DNA of 44,525 nucleotides from Scytonema sp. UIC 10036 (GTDB lineage Bacteria > Cyanobacteriota > Cyanobacteriia > Cyanobacteriales > Nostocaceae): assembly GCF_009725235.1 (NCBI RefSeq), contig NZ_WJFC01000101.1:1-44525 (forward strand), given 5' to 3'. Under the pieces are notes generated by a model. That model was not told the origin of the DNA. It searched no databases and worked only from the letters and a program-made list of their open reading frames with translations. The position numbers were made by a program, and so were the translations under genes. Shown piece after piece: positions 34,101 to 41,158 of this stretch; the first letter of the stretch is position 1; every line of letters begins with the position of its first letter.

Positions 34101-35383
34101 ATACTTTCTAATTCTTCTCGTAAACAAGTTTTACTTAACCAAGCTTCTGGCGTATCTCCATCGAATTCAATAACATCTGTTAATGCATTATCTTCTTCAC
34201 TACCAATCGGTGTATCTAAAGAAATTATTGGTAAAGCAGATTTAACAATAGATTGTAAATATTCATTTGTTATATCCAAACTAGCAGCAATTTCTTTTTG
34301 TTTGGGTATACGACCAATTTCTTGAGAAAGTTGCTTGGTTGTTTTTTTTATTAAGGAAATTTTTTCCCACAGATGAACTGGTAGGCGAATGGCGCGGGAT
34401 TGATTATTAATCGCTCGTTTTATACCCTGTCTAATCCACCAAGTTGCATAGGTTGATAGTTTGTAACCTTTTGTATAATCAAATTTCTCAACTGCTTTAA
34501 TTAATCCCAAATTCCCTTCTTGAATTAAATCTAAAAAATCAACTCCTCGATTTATATAATTCTTAGTAATGGAAACAACTAACCGTAGATTTGCCTGTAT
34601 TAGCTTATTTTTAGCAAATCGCCCATTTGCTATTCGTTCACGCAGCAGTGATACGGATATACCAAATTCTAAGGCTAACTCTTCATCTTGAGGATTACGT
34701 TGATGTTGTTTTTGTAATCGTTGTCTAATGTTTTCTAACTCTTCTAACTGTGCAACTTGACGAGCAAGAAAAATTTCTTCTGACGCCTTTAACAATTTAA
34801 TTCGACCAATTTGTTGCAGATACCAGCGAATTGAATCTTGGGTTTCGCATTGCTTTTGAAGTGCTCTAAATCTAAGTGCTTCGTGTTGAATGCGGTGAAG
34901 CGTTTGGGGGTCAAGTGAAAAAGCAGCAATTTTTTCTAATCGATTTAGGTCATGATAACTAGGGTCAGCAGTGTTTATGAAATATTTGTTAATGTTGAGC
35001 CTAAAATTCATTTGAGCATCAAAGCTCATGCGAGGACTGACGAGCATTAACTGGCTGTAGTCCCTTGTGCATAATAATAAAAAGTAAGACAATCGCTGAC
35101 AGAGGCTTTTGGCAATAGCTTGCATTCTATAAGAAACTGCATCAAGCGAAAGCCATTCTGACGGTTTAAGTTGAAACAGAAGAACCTGTAACTCTGCATT
35201 TCCTTGGTTTGCAATTAAGTAGACCTGATTAACAGCTTGAGTACTTCCCTGTGAAAGCTCTAAATCTGTAACATCCAGCAATTGGCAAATGGTTTTGTAC
35301 CCAAGTTTTTGAAATATTGCTGCTACTTGTTCTGGTTTTTTTATGTTTTTTACATCATCTAGGTGTAGTAATCTGTCAGGCAT
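28193..35383 (-). CDS. Giant fusion of a sigma-70 factor and a STAND-like ATPase
   Basis: 2396 residues in one uninterrupted frame. Residues 1-180: a mixed alpha/beta domain ('VAAIFQKLGYKTICQLLDV', 'LQVLLFQLKPSEWLS', 'FLLLCTRDYSQLMLVSPR') like the N-terminal domain of some type IIG methylase and ATPase proteins. Residues 183-485: a complete sigma-70 core, region 1.2 'DSIRWYLQQIGRIKLL', region 2 'NLRLVVSITKNYINRGVDFL' and 'STYATWWIRQGIKRAI', region 3 'RLPVHLWEKI', region 4 'ILEMRYGVDDGYEKTLEAIG' and 'FGLTRERIRQI'. About 490-1540: coiled coils and helical solenoid. About 1560-1690: an alpha/beta domain ('YRILCVWDRPSEEEI', 'ERGARLPILF'). Residues about 1690-2000: ATPase, Walker A 'FIYGGRQLGKTVLLRF', Walker B 'ILLLLDEADKFLEADG'. 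Residues 2050-2300: a second, degenerate NTPase-like core. It is probably co-transcribed with the PLD-helicase. Start ATG 35383 has no clear ribosome site. Confidence 0.88.
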   Translation of the reverse strand: MPDRLLHLDDVKNIKKPEQVAAIFQKLGYKTICQLLDVTDLELSQGSTQAVNQVYLIANQGNAELQVLLFQLKPSEWLSLDAVSYRMQAIAKSLCQRLSYFLLLCTRDYSQLMLVSPRMSFDAQMNFRLNINKYFINTADPSYHDLNRLEKIAAFSLDPQTLHRIQHEALRFRALQKQCETQDSIRWYLQQIGRIKLLKASEEIFLARQVAQLEELENIRQRLQKQHQRNPQDEELALEFGISVSLLRERIANGRFAKNKLIQANLRLVVSITKNYINRGVDFLDLIQEGNLGLIKAVEKFDYTKGYKLSTYATWWIRQGIKRAINNQSRAIRLPVHLWEKISLIKKTTKQLSQEIGRIPKQKEIAASLDITNEYLQSIVKSALPIISLDTPIGSEEDNALTDVIEFDGDTPEAWLSKTCLREELESILAILQPRERQILEMRYGVDDGYEKTLEAIGKQFGLTRERIRQIINKTISQLHGEKLRISRAQKLISPIIAPTQKTFVLSNASTNRVKLEETNVNHNLEQENKLGIIVVKEINLSQTIQTMEYNSKNLLEQLASLQQEFYQLSKKLTKAARELQNPGIPLAEELILELGKCRLNFVTLRDRSLELAVNSEVSPVPKKSEILSSHDIESLLQTIAELEKKKSEGEQLVHQALTILQRVLSIVHRVENDFQPLVECQARANELYQAIFQSQGCEHPDIQNLADGNHPFSKLLILTSNLQDLDDENLADLQDSVGESFGRTLAMAAVRGKLTVREEFIQGLALPSKIKPDAQTFYVEPHQTEKLPVEQVTTEQLNMLQLNPEIASPNNQVIGKYQATETLITTPEKLANKEIIIPEQSLIINQNAFEEEDTEEGQPQYQLTLEDIEQQNTTSISDDISEEEPLALRNQIWQLLKENQLCFAYYLAHSLEELYPNLQPSLPSGLIRGVILGCHVRYDFGLGEIANILRGDFTNLSNNYFVDGDNEWNQAVSLLLATAALRPALLAPNTHAPAILFSLRLGEGLSQLYRYCQTIANFGNQGLALDTTAIKTVRNQTVWEADVTALRKQVEGWWTQAPRLKMIYAPAKAVWNEWIKPNQLIYSLILPIQQNDLSKLDVVKNYVSQLSSETQINDEVKRKQRELGLIRGSSDTITGVALNQIRQHIREAVDFARQWISLQEPRMSNGNNYDHSQAQQLQQDLASLHTSVLQQLNAFDSNSSVLLKAGVYCCKKAIENISNLFEPNATLPTVEPDLKYLLNAELLKIPSLPMDSNWQPEVKSPNSFVKEIITFCEEHNFNWEQAFQARCNCKDHEATGRIIEYLRAYAEKSIDIDKLEQQRKSSIKIHRDELEKAVKSSRKLLEDNVALGLLRETERLDYASQIEKIENSTKKTLRFYEKNSHLLDISQAINSKRQESINDTRSKLIQEIGEENSAYARISSVLDTGDVLTANEYIDMVQQGRQIPEPENRRDAFKDFFKENYSSIEDVLERVDRIPNKRHEQQRELVNKISQRISIGPLYMRQVPGAQAKQASKMLDTWFAVKGRKQAITDKDTSQILSSLGFNTDNIVIKKVGNNTWIDAITEPIQEKNSCSMPAFGSEAKGRYRILCVWDRPSEEEILNAVGHTSHGSAVLVFHFGRMSEKRRRDLARLCRERRRTFTVIDDAVIFYLCGERGARLPILFECTLPFTFLEPYTTTSGFVPPEMFYGRERERDSIIKPTGSCFIYGGRQLGKTVLLRFVERTFHSPNEGKIALWLDLKSEAIGYDRDIDEIWNLLASEFRKIGVCSDTKSSRVKAEELLKEIEIWLNHDTNRQILLLLDEADKFLEADGKKRTADNDEKGDFIRSARLKGLMDRTNRRFKVVFAGLHNVQRTTKLENHPLAHLGEPICIGPLLNNGEMREARALIERPFASIGYRFESPDLVTRILSQTNYYPSLIQLYCQQLLRHITNPDVVNFDTQDSLPYIITSQQVDDAYNNQDLRKAIRDRFIWTLQLDQRYEVIAYTIAYGSIESENGMVNGFNVSWIRNEILTWWYEGFQGLSSDEILVLLEEMVGLGVLRVTSTGGFTLRSPNVLLLMGTPEEIEATLLQPREIPLEYEPATFRSAIGIKEDFRRSPLTAQQESKLLLTENGVSIIFGSQAAGLDDLNLYVKSVVSKKKEYFDKYLDNISSLDEFTQSLTRLIRNRQKEGTTIIFVSALAKWNHHWIDEVIAQLGRLRSNNSFVRIVFIADPQIAWNLICDNSTEWNPVNRITTLSLKPWHDIALRQWLQDCNFPSDKNSREKITVGTGNWSTLLHRFYQNSKSDIHRWEFHLEGIKDSLTDSQEALDFTTEHLGIDLYEQQKVLRVLAQLCQMSPDGKVSLNDLVDFIHDLQTEVVNKVLKWADLLSLANPVGKKDGQEYWRVEPVIGHILEAIGE

Positions 35384-36172
35384 CTAATTACAAGAGAAAT
35401 CATATCGGTCGTTACCAAAATAAAAATGCCTTGCATTCACCCATAACTTTTGCTCTTTGATTGAATTTAATAAATTTCAATAAGTTTCATCAGCCAGTTA
35501 AAGACAAAAGTTAACGATTAAGCTAACCAACCTTAAGCTGATTCATTAAAGGTCTTTTGATTGACATTAGGCTGATGCAGATTGAAGGTTGGCTATGCGC
35601 GGATATTAGCAGGATACATTTAGTATATATTATATCGTATTTTTTTTACGTGTGTAGATTTAATAAAATGAACTGTAAGGCTCATAAACTTTGTTGGAAG
35701 AGCTCGCAAGTACTTTCAGTAGACCAACAAGTTTTATGAAAGCGATAGTTATACTTAAGTAATATATGGTTTTTTAGATACATAATATAAATGAACAAAA
35801 GCTGGCAACTTGGAATAAATGAAACAACGCTCCCAATACTACTCGTCTAAGAATTTTTGTGCGTTGGAATCACCGTGAAGAAACTCAACAAATGGCTGTA
35901 AATGTTGGGTTTCGTTCCTCAACCCAACCTACGTATTTTCGTATTTATACGCAAAACCTACGCAATATTGACAACGATCCTATTAGTTAAGTGTAAGTAG
36001 TGAAAATATATACAATAAACTCACTAGCAAGCATAAGCTGTTGCGCTTTTAAGAATGCATTTCGAGGATGGGCGAGGACGCCCGTTTCACAAGAGCTAGG
36101 TTTACTGAGGTTGTGCAAGTTAAAGAATTATTAGCTTATCTCCATTAAATATTGAGTGTAAATGCAAGCTCA
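35384..36172. other. Long intergenic region, no gene supported
   Basis: About 790 bases, AT-rich. It contains the promoter region of the sigma-ATPase gene at its left end and a dispersed repeat at 35890-35967. A 60-codon plus-strand frame at 35557-35739 has no ribosome site and unlikely composition. It marks the right edge of the accessory island; the livF stop follows at 36173. Confidence 0.6.
35890..35967. repeat. Partial copy of the interspersed element at 10803-10912
   Basis: TGTAAATGTTGGGTTTCGTT then CCTCAACCCAACCTACGTAT, CGCAAAACCTACGCAATATT matches the right half and flank of the element at 10838-10917 with scattered changes. It is too short to fold as the full copy does. Confidence 0.7.
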
Positions 36173-36895
36173 TTACCCTAAATAAGCCTTCCTAACTCGC
36201 TCATCAGTCATCAATTCCGATGCTAGACCTGATAGAGTAATGCAACCAGCTTCCAAAACATAACCGCGATCGGCAATTTGTAAAGCGAGGTTGGCATTTT
36301 GTTCAACCAACAAAATCGTCACACCTGTAGCACGTAAATTTTCAATAATGCTAAAAATTTCTCTCACTATAGCAGGTGCCAAACCCAAACTAGGCTCATC
36401 TAACAGCAAAAGTTTCGGTCTACTCATCAAAGCACGAGCGATCGCTAGCATTTGTTGTTCTCCCCCACTCAGAGTTCCCGCTAATTGATTGCGTCTTTGT
36501 GACAAACGGGGAAATAACTCAAATTGTCGTTGAATATCAGCTTTAATTTCTGAAAAATCGCCGCGAATATAAGCACCCAATAACAAATTGTCATATACAG
36601 TTTGCCGTGCTAATACCCTCCGCCCTTCAGGAGAGTGAGCAATACCCAATTGCACAACTTCATGAGGCTGACGGCGAGTGATATTGCGTCCATGATAAAG
36701 AATCTCACCACGACGGGGATTCACTATTTTAGATATAGCGCGGAGAGTCGTTGTTTTTCCAGCACCATTAGCACCCACAAGAGTTACAACTTCCCCACTA
36801 TTAATAAATAAATTAATATTTTCTAAAGCTTGAATACCCCCATAATTCACATACAGGTCTTTAATCTCCAAAATCCTCAAATTATCAGCGTTCAT
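36173..36895 (-). CDS. livF: Branched-chain/neutral amino-acid ABC transporter ATPase (LivF type)
   Basis: 240 residues. Walker A 'LVGANGAGKTTTLRAI', ABC signature 'LSGGEQQMLAIARAL', Walker B 'LLLLDEPSLGLAP' and the H-loop replaced by 'LLVEQNA', as is typical of LivF. In cyanobacteria the equivalent five-gene system (NatA-E type) imports neutral and some branched-chain amino acids. It powers the permeases LivH/LivM at the cytoplasmic face. It is the last gene of the leftward-reading operon, 26 bases after livG. Confidence 0.92.
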   Translation of the reverse strand: MNADNLRILEIKDLYVNYGGIQALENINLFINSGEVVTLVGANGAGKTTTLRAISKIVNPRRGEILYHGRNITRRQPHEVVQLGIAHSPEGRRVLARQTVYDNLLLGAYIRGDFSEIKADIQRQFELFPRLSQRRNQLAGTLSGGEQQMLAIARALMSRPKLLLLDEPSLGLAPAIVREIFSIIENLRATGVTILLVEQNANLALQIADRGYVLEAGCITLSGLASELMTDERVRKAYLG

Positions 36896-36921
36896 CTGCG
36901 TTAAGGTTGCGGTTAATATAT

Positions 36922-37698
36922 TTATTCATTCCCCAAATATGCTTCAATCACAGCCCGGTCATTTCTGACAACAGAAGGCTCACCCAAAGCAATGAGTTGA
37001 CCAAAATCCAAAACAGCAATGCGATCGCACAAACCCATAACCAAAGGAACATGATGCTCAATCAAAACGATAGTTAACTCAAAGCTTTCGCGTAAGTTGC
37101 GGATAAAATCGCTCAATTGATGCTTTTCACTGGGATTCATACCTGCTGCAGGTTCATCTAAAAGTAACACCTGTGGTTCTAAAGCAAGAGCGCGTGCAAT
37201 TTCCAAACGCCTTTGGTCACCGTAGGCAAAGTTTTTAGCTTTTTCATCCAGGCGATCGCTTAAACCAACAAGCCCTAATAATTCTACAGCTCTTCGTTTG
37301 CTGTTTTGTTCTTCTTTAGGAGCAGGAGGCAATCCCAAAATTCCCTGTATCATACTACTCTTAGTATGCAAATGCCGTGCTATGACAACATTTTCCAAAG
37401 CTGAGAGTTCGCCAAACAAACGAATATTTTGAAATGTCCGCGCAATCCCCAAACCTGCAATCTGATGGGGACGCAACTGAGAAATATTTCTATCTTGATA
37501 AATTAATTGACCGCTAGAAGGAGTAATTAACCCTGTAATTAGATTGAATAGTGTAGTCTTCCCTGCACCATTAGGCCCTATTAGCCCAAAAATTTCATAT
37601 TTATTTACTTGAAAAGATACATTATTGACTGCCACCAAACCCCCAAAACGGCGAGTTAAGTTTTTAGCTTCCAATAAAGAGAATTTAGGATTTGTCAT
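36922..37698 (-). CDS. livG: Branched-chain/neutral amino-acid ABC transporter ATPase (LivG type)
   Basis: 258 residues. Walker A '[15 protein letters not shown]', signature '[15 protein letters not shown]', Walker B '[13 protein letters not shown]', H-loop 'VLIEHHV'. The signature [13 protein letters not shown] and the AAGMNP end of Walker B are typical of LivG. The first residues ([20 protein letters not shown]) begin inside the heptamer repeat tract that separates it from livM, so the exact start is uncertain; ATG 37698 gives a normal length. Confidence 0.92.
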   Translation of the reverse strand: MTNPKFSLLEAKNLTRRFGGLVAVNNVSFQVNKYEIFGLIGPNGAGKTTLFNLITGLITPSSGQLIYQDRNISQLRPHQIAGLGIARTFQNIRLFGELSALENVVIARHLHTKSSMIQGILGLPPAPKEEQNSKRRAVELLGLVGLSDRLDEKAKNFAYGDQRRLEIARALALEPQVLLLDEPAAGMNPSEKHQLSDFIRNLRESFELTIVLIEHHVPLVMGLCDRIAVLDFGQLIALGEPSVVRNDRAVIEAYLGNE

Positions 37699-37770
37699 TT
37701 GTCATTTGTCATTGGTCATTGGTCATTGGTCATTGGTCATTGGTCATTGGTCACTGATTACTGGTCACTG
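37696..37770. repeat. Heptamer repeats between livM and livG
   Basis: GGTCATT/TGTCATT heptamers fill the space between the two genes, and provide the livG start ATG (ATGACAAATCC) and the last codons and stop of livM (VTSNQ-stop). Confidence 0.85.
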
Positions 37771-38683
37771 ATTTACGGCGCTTCTTAAATATATCTGGAG
37801 TCACAAGACCTTGGGGAAAAAAGATAGTCCCAATGACAATTAGCAACCCAAAAATAATTAACCTGCCATCTCGCAATAATTGTGTCAACCATGGAGGTAA
37901 ACCCCCCGTGTCTGCCATTGCTCTTAATACCTCTGGTAACGCTGTGAACACCATACCTCCCACTACCGAACCTAAAAAAGTTCTTGAACCACCAATTAAC
38001 ACAAAAGTGAGGTAGTTAATACTAGTATCAAAAGTCCCTTGACGTGAATTCCAAGTGTTGAGAACGTGAGCGTTAATTGCTCCAACGACTCCTGCAAGAA
38101 TACACCCTAGAGTGAATGCCAGTACTTTGTAGTAAGTCGGATTTATACCCATTGCACCCGCAGCTAATTCATCCTCGCGAATTGCTAAGAACGCCCTACC
38201 AACTTTTATACGTTCCAAACGGTAAATCAGCACCATACTTACAATCAGTAATGGCAGTGCAATCCATAAATATTCAATTGGTTCAGTGAAAGGTTGGGGG
38301 ATACCAAAAATACCCACAGCCCCACCTGTAATGTCTAAGTTTAGGGCTAAAACTCGCAGGACTTCCACAAAAGCAATGGTCGCGATCGCTAAATAAATCC
38401 CCCGCAACCGCAGCGCTGGGACTCCTACTACCACTCCCAGTACACCAGAAACGATACCTGCTATCAGCATTTCTAGCAATAGCAGTGGAACAGGAAAAAC
38501 TCCCGTAGTAGAAAAAACAGTTGTCGAGAGAATAGCAGCAATATACCCACCCAAAGCATAAAAGCCAGGGCTTGCTAGAGATAATTGCCCAGCCATAAGA
38601 GGTAAGTATAGAGATAGCCCCAGGAGCGCCCCCAATACCATAGAGACGATAAGAGCTCCATAAGTCGTAAAAAATTCAGCCAT
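37751..38683 (-). CDS. livM: Branched-chain/neutral amino-acid ABC transporter permease (LivM type)
   Basis: 310-residue inner-membrane protein with about eight hydrophobic helices. Characteristic stretches are 'LPLMAGQLSLASPGFYALGG', 'RLRGIYLAIATIAFVEVLRV' and 'IREDELAAGAMGINPTYYKV', the last being the EAA-like coupling loop that contacts the ATPases. The C-terminus 'KRRKSVTSNQ' is encoded by the heptamer tract at 37751-37765, so the native end has probably been replaced. Same operon as livH and livG. Confidence 0.9.
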   Translation of the reverse strand: MAEFFTTYGALIVSMVLGALLGLSLYLPLMAGQLSLASPGFYALGGYIAAILSTTVFSTTGVFPVPLLLLEMLIAGIVSGVLGVVVGVPALRLRGIYLAIATIAFVEVLRVLALNLDITGGAVGIFGIPQPFTEPIEYLWIALPLLIVSMVLIYRLERIKVGRAFLAIREDELAAGAMGINPTYYKVLAFTLGCILAGVVGAINAHVLNTWNSRQGTFDTSINYLTFVLIGGSRTFLGSVVGGMVFTALPEVLRAMADTGGLPPWLTQLLRDGRLIIFGLLIVIGTIFFPQGLVTPDIFKKRRKSVTSNQ

Positions 38684-38689
38684 AAAGAG

Positions 38690-38766
38690 ATTTTAGATTT
38701 TAGGTTTTAGATTTTAGATTTTAGATTTTAGATTCAATCCAAAATCCAAAATCCAAAATCCAAAAT
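38690..38766. repeat. Heptamer hairpin between livH and livM
   Basis: TTTTAGA heptamers (38692-38733) face CCAAAATC heptamers (38737-38765), a different family from GTTAGTG but again arranged as inverted halves. It lies within the operon. Confidence 0.85.
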
Positions 38767-38768
38767 GA

Positions 38769-39719
38769 CTAGACTTTTTGAATAAACCGACGACCAAGTA
38801 AACCTTGAGGTCGCACTAACAGCATAATAAACAAAATGCCAAAAGCAACGGCATCTTTATAACCGGAATACTCGCCAGGGACAAACGCCTCTACTAACCC
38901 GATAAGTAAACCTCCCAATACTGCACCAGGGATGCTACCCAACCCGCCCAATACAATTACCGATAAACCCCTCAAACCAAAACCAAGCCCAAAGTATGGT
39001 CCAGCAATGCTGACACTTGTAGCGACTAACGTTCCCGCCACTCCTGCAATGAAACTGCTGATGAAAAATGTCAGTACGATATAGCGCTCGCTGTTAATTC
39101 CCAGTAAACTTGAGGTGGTAGAGTCTTCTGCGATCGCCTGCATTGCTTTACCGTACTTTGTGTTACTAATAAAATAAGTCAAAATTGTCACAACTATCAC
39201 AGATACGGCAAAAATTACCAACTGAACACTACGAATAGGAATCGGATTTTCTGCTGTACCAAAGTTGATAGCAGCTGGCAAATTACCGTAAGTATTTTCT
39301 GGAAAAGTATAACTTTCTGCACCAACTAAATACTGTATTAAGTTAACAATAACCACCGCTACACCCAAGCTAGAAACCACCGTTAACAATGGGTCAGAAC
39401 CTCGTTTTCGCAGAGGGAGAAAGGCAATGCGTTCAATCGCCACACCAATCAACCCAGCAAAAATACTTCCCAAAATCATGGCCACAGGGAATGGTAATTG
39501 TATTGGGAGAGTTGCATTAGCCAGAACACCATTAAATCCAAAAGTCCCACCCATAAGTGTATACGTAAAATATGCCCCCAAGGTAAAAACTGCACCATGA
39601 GCCAAATTAATAATGCCTAAAATTGAGTAAACCAGGGTGTACCCCAAGGCAAAAATAGCGTAGGCGCTACCAATAGATAACCCATTTAGAAATTGTTGCA
39701 AAAATAGACTTAAATTCAT
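38769..39719 (-). CDS. livH: Branched-chain/neutral amino-acid ABC transporter permease (LivH type)
   Basis: 316 residues from ATG 39719 (MNLSLFLQQFLNGLSIGSAY). The frame is open to 39881, but those 54 codons are entirely heptamer and hairpin repeats ([16 protein letters not shown]...), so the upstream ATG is not credible. Landmarks: 'GSAYAIFALGYTLVYSILGI', 'AHGAVFTLGAYFTYTLMGG', 'AIAEDSTTSSLLGINSERYI' (coupling loop) and 'GLRGLSVIVLGGLGSIPGAV'. About eight TM helices. It follows the binding-protein gene after 176 bases of repeats. Confidence 0.92.
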   Translation of the reverse strand: MNLSLFLQQFLNGLSIGSAYAIFALGYTLVYSILGIINLAHGAVFTLGAYFTYTLMGGTFGFNGVLANATLPIQLPFPVAMILGSIFAGLIGVAIERIAFLPLRKRGSDPLLTVVSSLGVAVVIVNLIQYLVGAESYTFPENTYGNLPAAINFGTAENPIPIRSVQLVIFAVSVIVVTILTYFISNTKYGKAMQAIAEDSTTSSLLGINSERYIVLTFFISSFIAGVAGTLVATSVSIAGPYFGLGFGLRGLSVIVLGGLGSIPGAVLGGLLIGLVEAFVPGEYSGYKDAVAFGILFIMLLVRPQGLLGRRFIQKV

Positions 39720-39893
39720 CTTCTGGGGAGTAGGGGGTAGGGAAAAGGGGGTAGGGGGTAGGGAGTAGGGAAAAGGGTAAGAGAGTAGGGCGCAAGGCTT
39801 TGCGCCCCTACAAGATAGAAAATCAGTGACAAATGACAAATGACAAATGACAAATGACAAATGACAAATGACAAATGACAAATAATTGTGCTG
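39720..39893. repeat. Composite repeat: CCCTACC repeats, GGGCGCAA hairpin and heptamers
   Basis: GGGTAGG repeats at 39722-39780, a perfect 8-bp hairpin GGGCGCAA-GGCT-TTGCGCCC (39788-39807), then ACAAATG heptamers at 39828-39885. The hairpin plus CCCTACC composite has the same order and orientation relative to the downstream gene as in the pncB-nadD linker. Confidence 0.88.
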
Positions 39894-39894
39894 A

Positions 39895-41154
39895 CTACTT
39901 TAAAATTGCAAATTTACCTTTCTTTGCATTTTTATCCATCGTAATTCGAGCCACATAGAATTCTTTTTGAATCACCTCGCCTACAGGAGTAAAAGCAATC
40001 TCACCAAGAGGAGTATTGTACTTTCCTGATAGTAGCTCCTTATTTAATTCTGTACGCAGTTGAGGCAAAGGCATTGTACTCACTTTCGACTTTTTATCCA
40101 AAGATTTCAAAGCTTCGACATACACCTGCACTGCTGCAAAAGCTTGACCGCTAAATTGGGGCGGTTCTTCATTATATTGCTTTAAATAAGCAGCACGGAA
40201 TTCCTTGTTAATTTCTCCAGAATATTCAGGGCTGTAAGCTTGAGCAATAATCACACCATCACAAAATGCTTGACACACTGCAAATACTTTTCCCGTGTTC
40301 AGCCCATTTCCAGCAATGATTAAACCTTTATAACCCAATTCCCTCAATTGTCGGATTAAATTTCCACCATCAGCAGCCAAACCTGAAATAATAACTAGAT
40401 CGGGTTTTAAGTTAATAGCATTAGTAGCCTGGGCTTGAAAATCGGTATCAGTTGTTTGAAATTTTTGAACTGTTATAATTTCCAATCCTTGATCCTTAAC
40501 TGTTTTCTGAAAAATCTCTGTTTCCGATTTACTAAAAACATCATTTTGTGCAAAAAAGACTGCTACTTTCTTAATATTTGGATTTTGTTTAAGAGCAGCT
40601 TTGACTGAATTAGGAGCAACAATAGAAACAGGTGCCGATACACGTGCAACATAATCACCGATTTCTGGAACTCCTTTTGCAGTATTTGATGCTCCAATCA
40701 CCGGAACTTTAGCTTTTTCAGCAAATGGATCGGCTGCAAAAGCTTGCTGCGACAAAGTTGGACCAACAATCCCAACCACTTTATTTTTGTTAATTAAAGT
40801 TTGAAAAGCGTTAATAGCTCCGGCTTCATCCCCACTAGTGTCTTGGAACACCAGTTTAATGGGAGTGCCATTAACGCCGCCCTTATCATTAAAATACTTC
40901 TCAGCAATTTTTGCCCCAGCAACACCTTCTTGACCAAGCAAAGCTACATTACTGGTTTGTGCAAAGGCAATACCGATAGGAATTTCACTAGATGTGTTCG
41001 TTGTTGCAGCTGTATTTGTTGTAGAAGTCGTACTGGTGTTACCGTTAGTTCCCGTATTGGTACTATTGGTTGAACCGCCACCACATGCTGTTAGCAGCAT
41101 AGCGCAAGTTGCGAATAATGCAGTTGTTAAAGTAGTAGTTTTTTTCATGGTCAT
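39895..41154 (-). CDS. Amino-acid-binding lipoprotein of the LivHMGF transporter (NatB/LivK type)
   Basis: 419 residues from ATG 41154 (MTMKKTTTL); ATG 41148 is equally possible. A lipoprotein signal ('ALFATCAMLLTACGGG', lipobox LTAC) is followed by a Thr/Asn/Ser linker and a periplasmic-binding type 1 domain ('IPIGIAFAQTSNVALLGQEG', 'KYFNDKGGVNG', 'VVGIVGPTLSQQAF', 'GASNTAKGVPEIG', 'YNEEPPQFSGQAFAAVQVY'). It captures the substrate outside the membrane and delivers it to LivH/LivM. The open frame continues to 41262, but that part overlaps the iscB gene end. The iscB stop is only four bases before this start, so the native promoter has probably been displaced. Confidence 0.9.
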   Translation of the reverse strand: MTMKKTTTLTTALFATCAMLLTACGGGSTNSTNTGTNGNTSTTSTTNTAATTNTSSEIPIGIAFAQTSNVALLGQEGVAGAKIAEKYFNDKGGVNGTPIKLVFQDTSGDEAGAINAFQTLINKNKVVGIVGPTLSQQAFAADPFAEKAKVPVIGASNTAKGVPEIGDYVARVSAPVSIVAPNSVKAALKQNPNIKKVAVFFAQNDVFSKSETEIFQKTVKDQGLEIITVQKFQTTDTDFQAQATNAINLKPDLVIISGLAADGGNLIRQLRELGYKGLIIAGNGLNTGKVFAVCQAFCDGVIIAQAYSPEYSGEINKEFRAAYLKQYNEEPPQFSGQAFAAVQVYVEALKSLDKKSKVSTMPLPQLRTELNKELLSGKYNTPLGEIAFTPVGEVIQKEFYVARITMDKNAKKGKFAILK

Positions 41155-41158
41155 ATTA

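Noticed and set aside
28193..35383. Sigma-ATPase fusion as an assembly artefact of two genes
   Set aside because: The frame runs through without stops and the linker after sigma region 4 is ordinary sequence with no repeat or abrupt composition change; kept as a real fusion, though read-level confirmation is desirable.
35557..35739. 60-codon plus-strand frame in the gap right of the sigma-ATPase gene
   Set aside because: No ribosome site, no motif, and unusual Cys/aromatic composition typical of chance frames.
39828..39881. N-terminal extension of LivH from ATG 39881
   Set aside because: The extra 54 codons are entirely repeat-encoded ([15 protein letters not shown]) and precede a normal LivH start at 39719.
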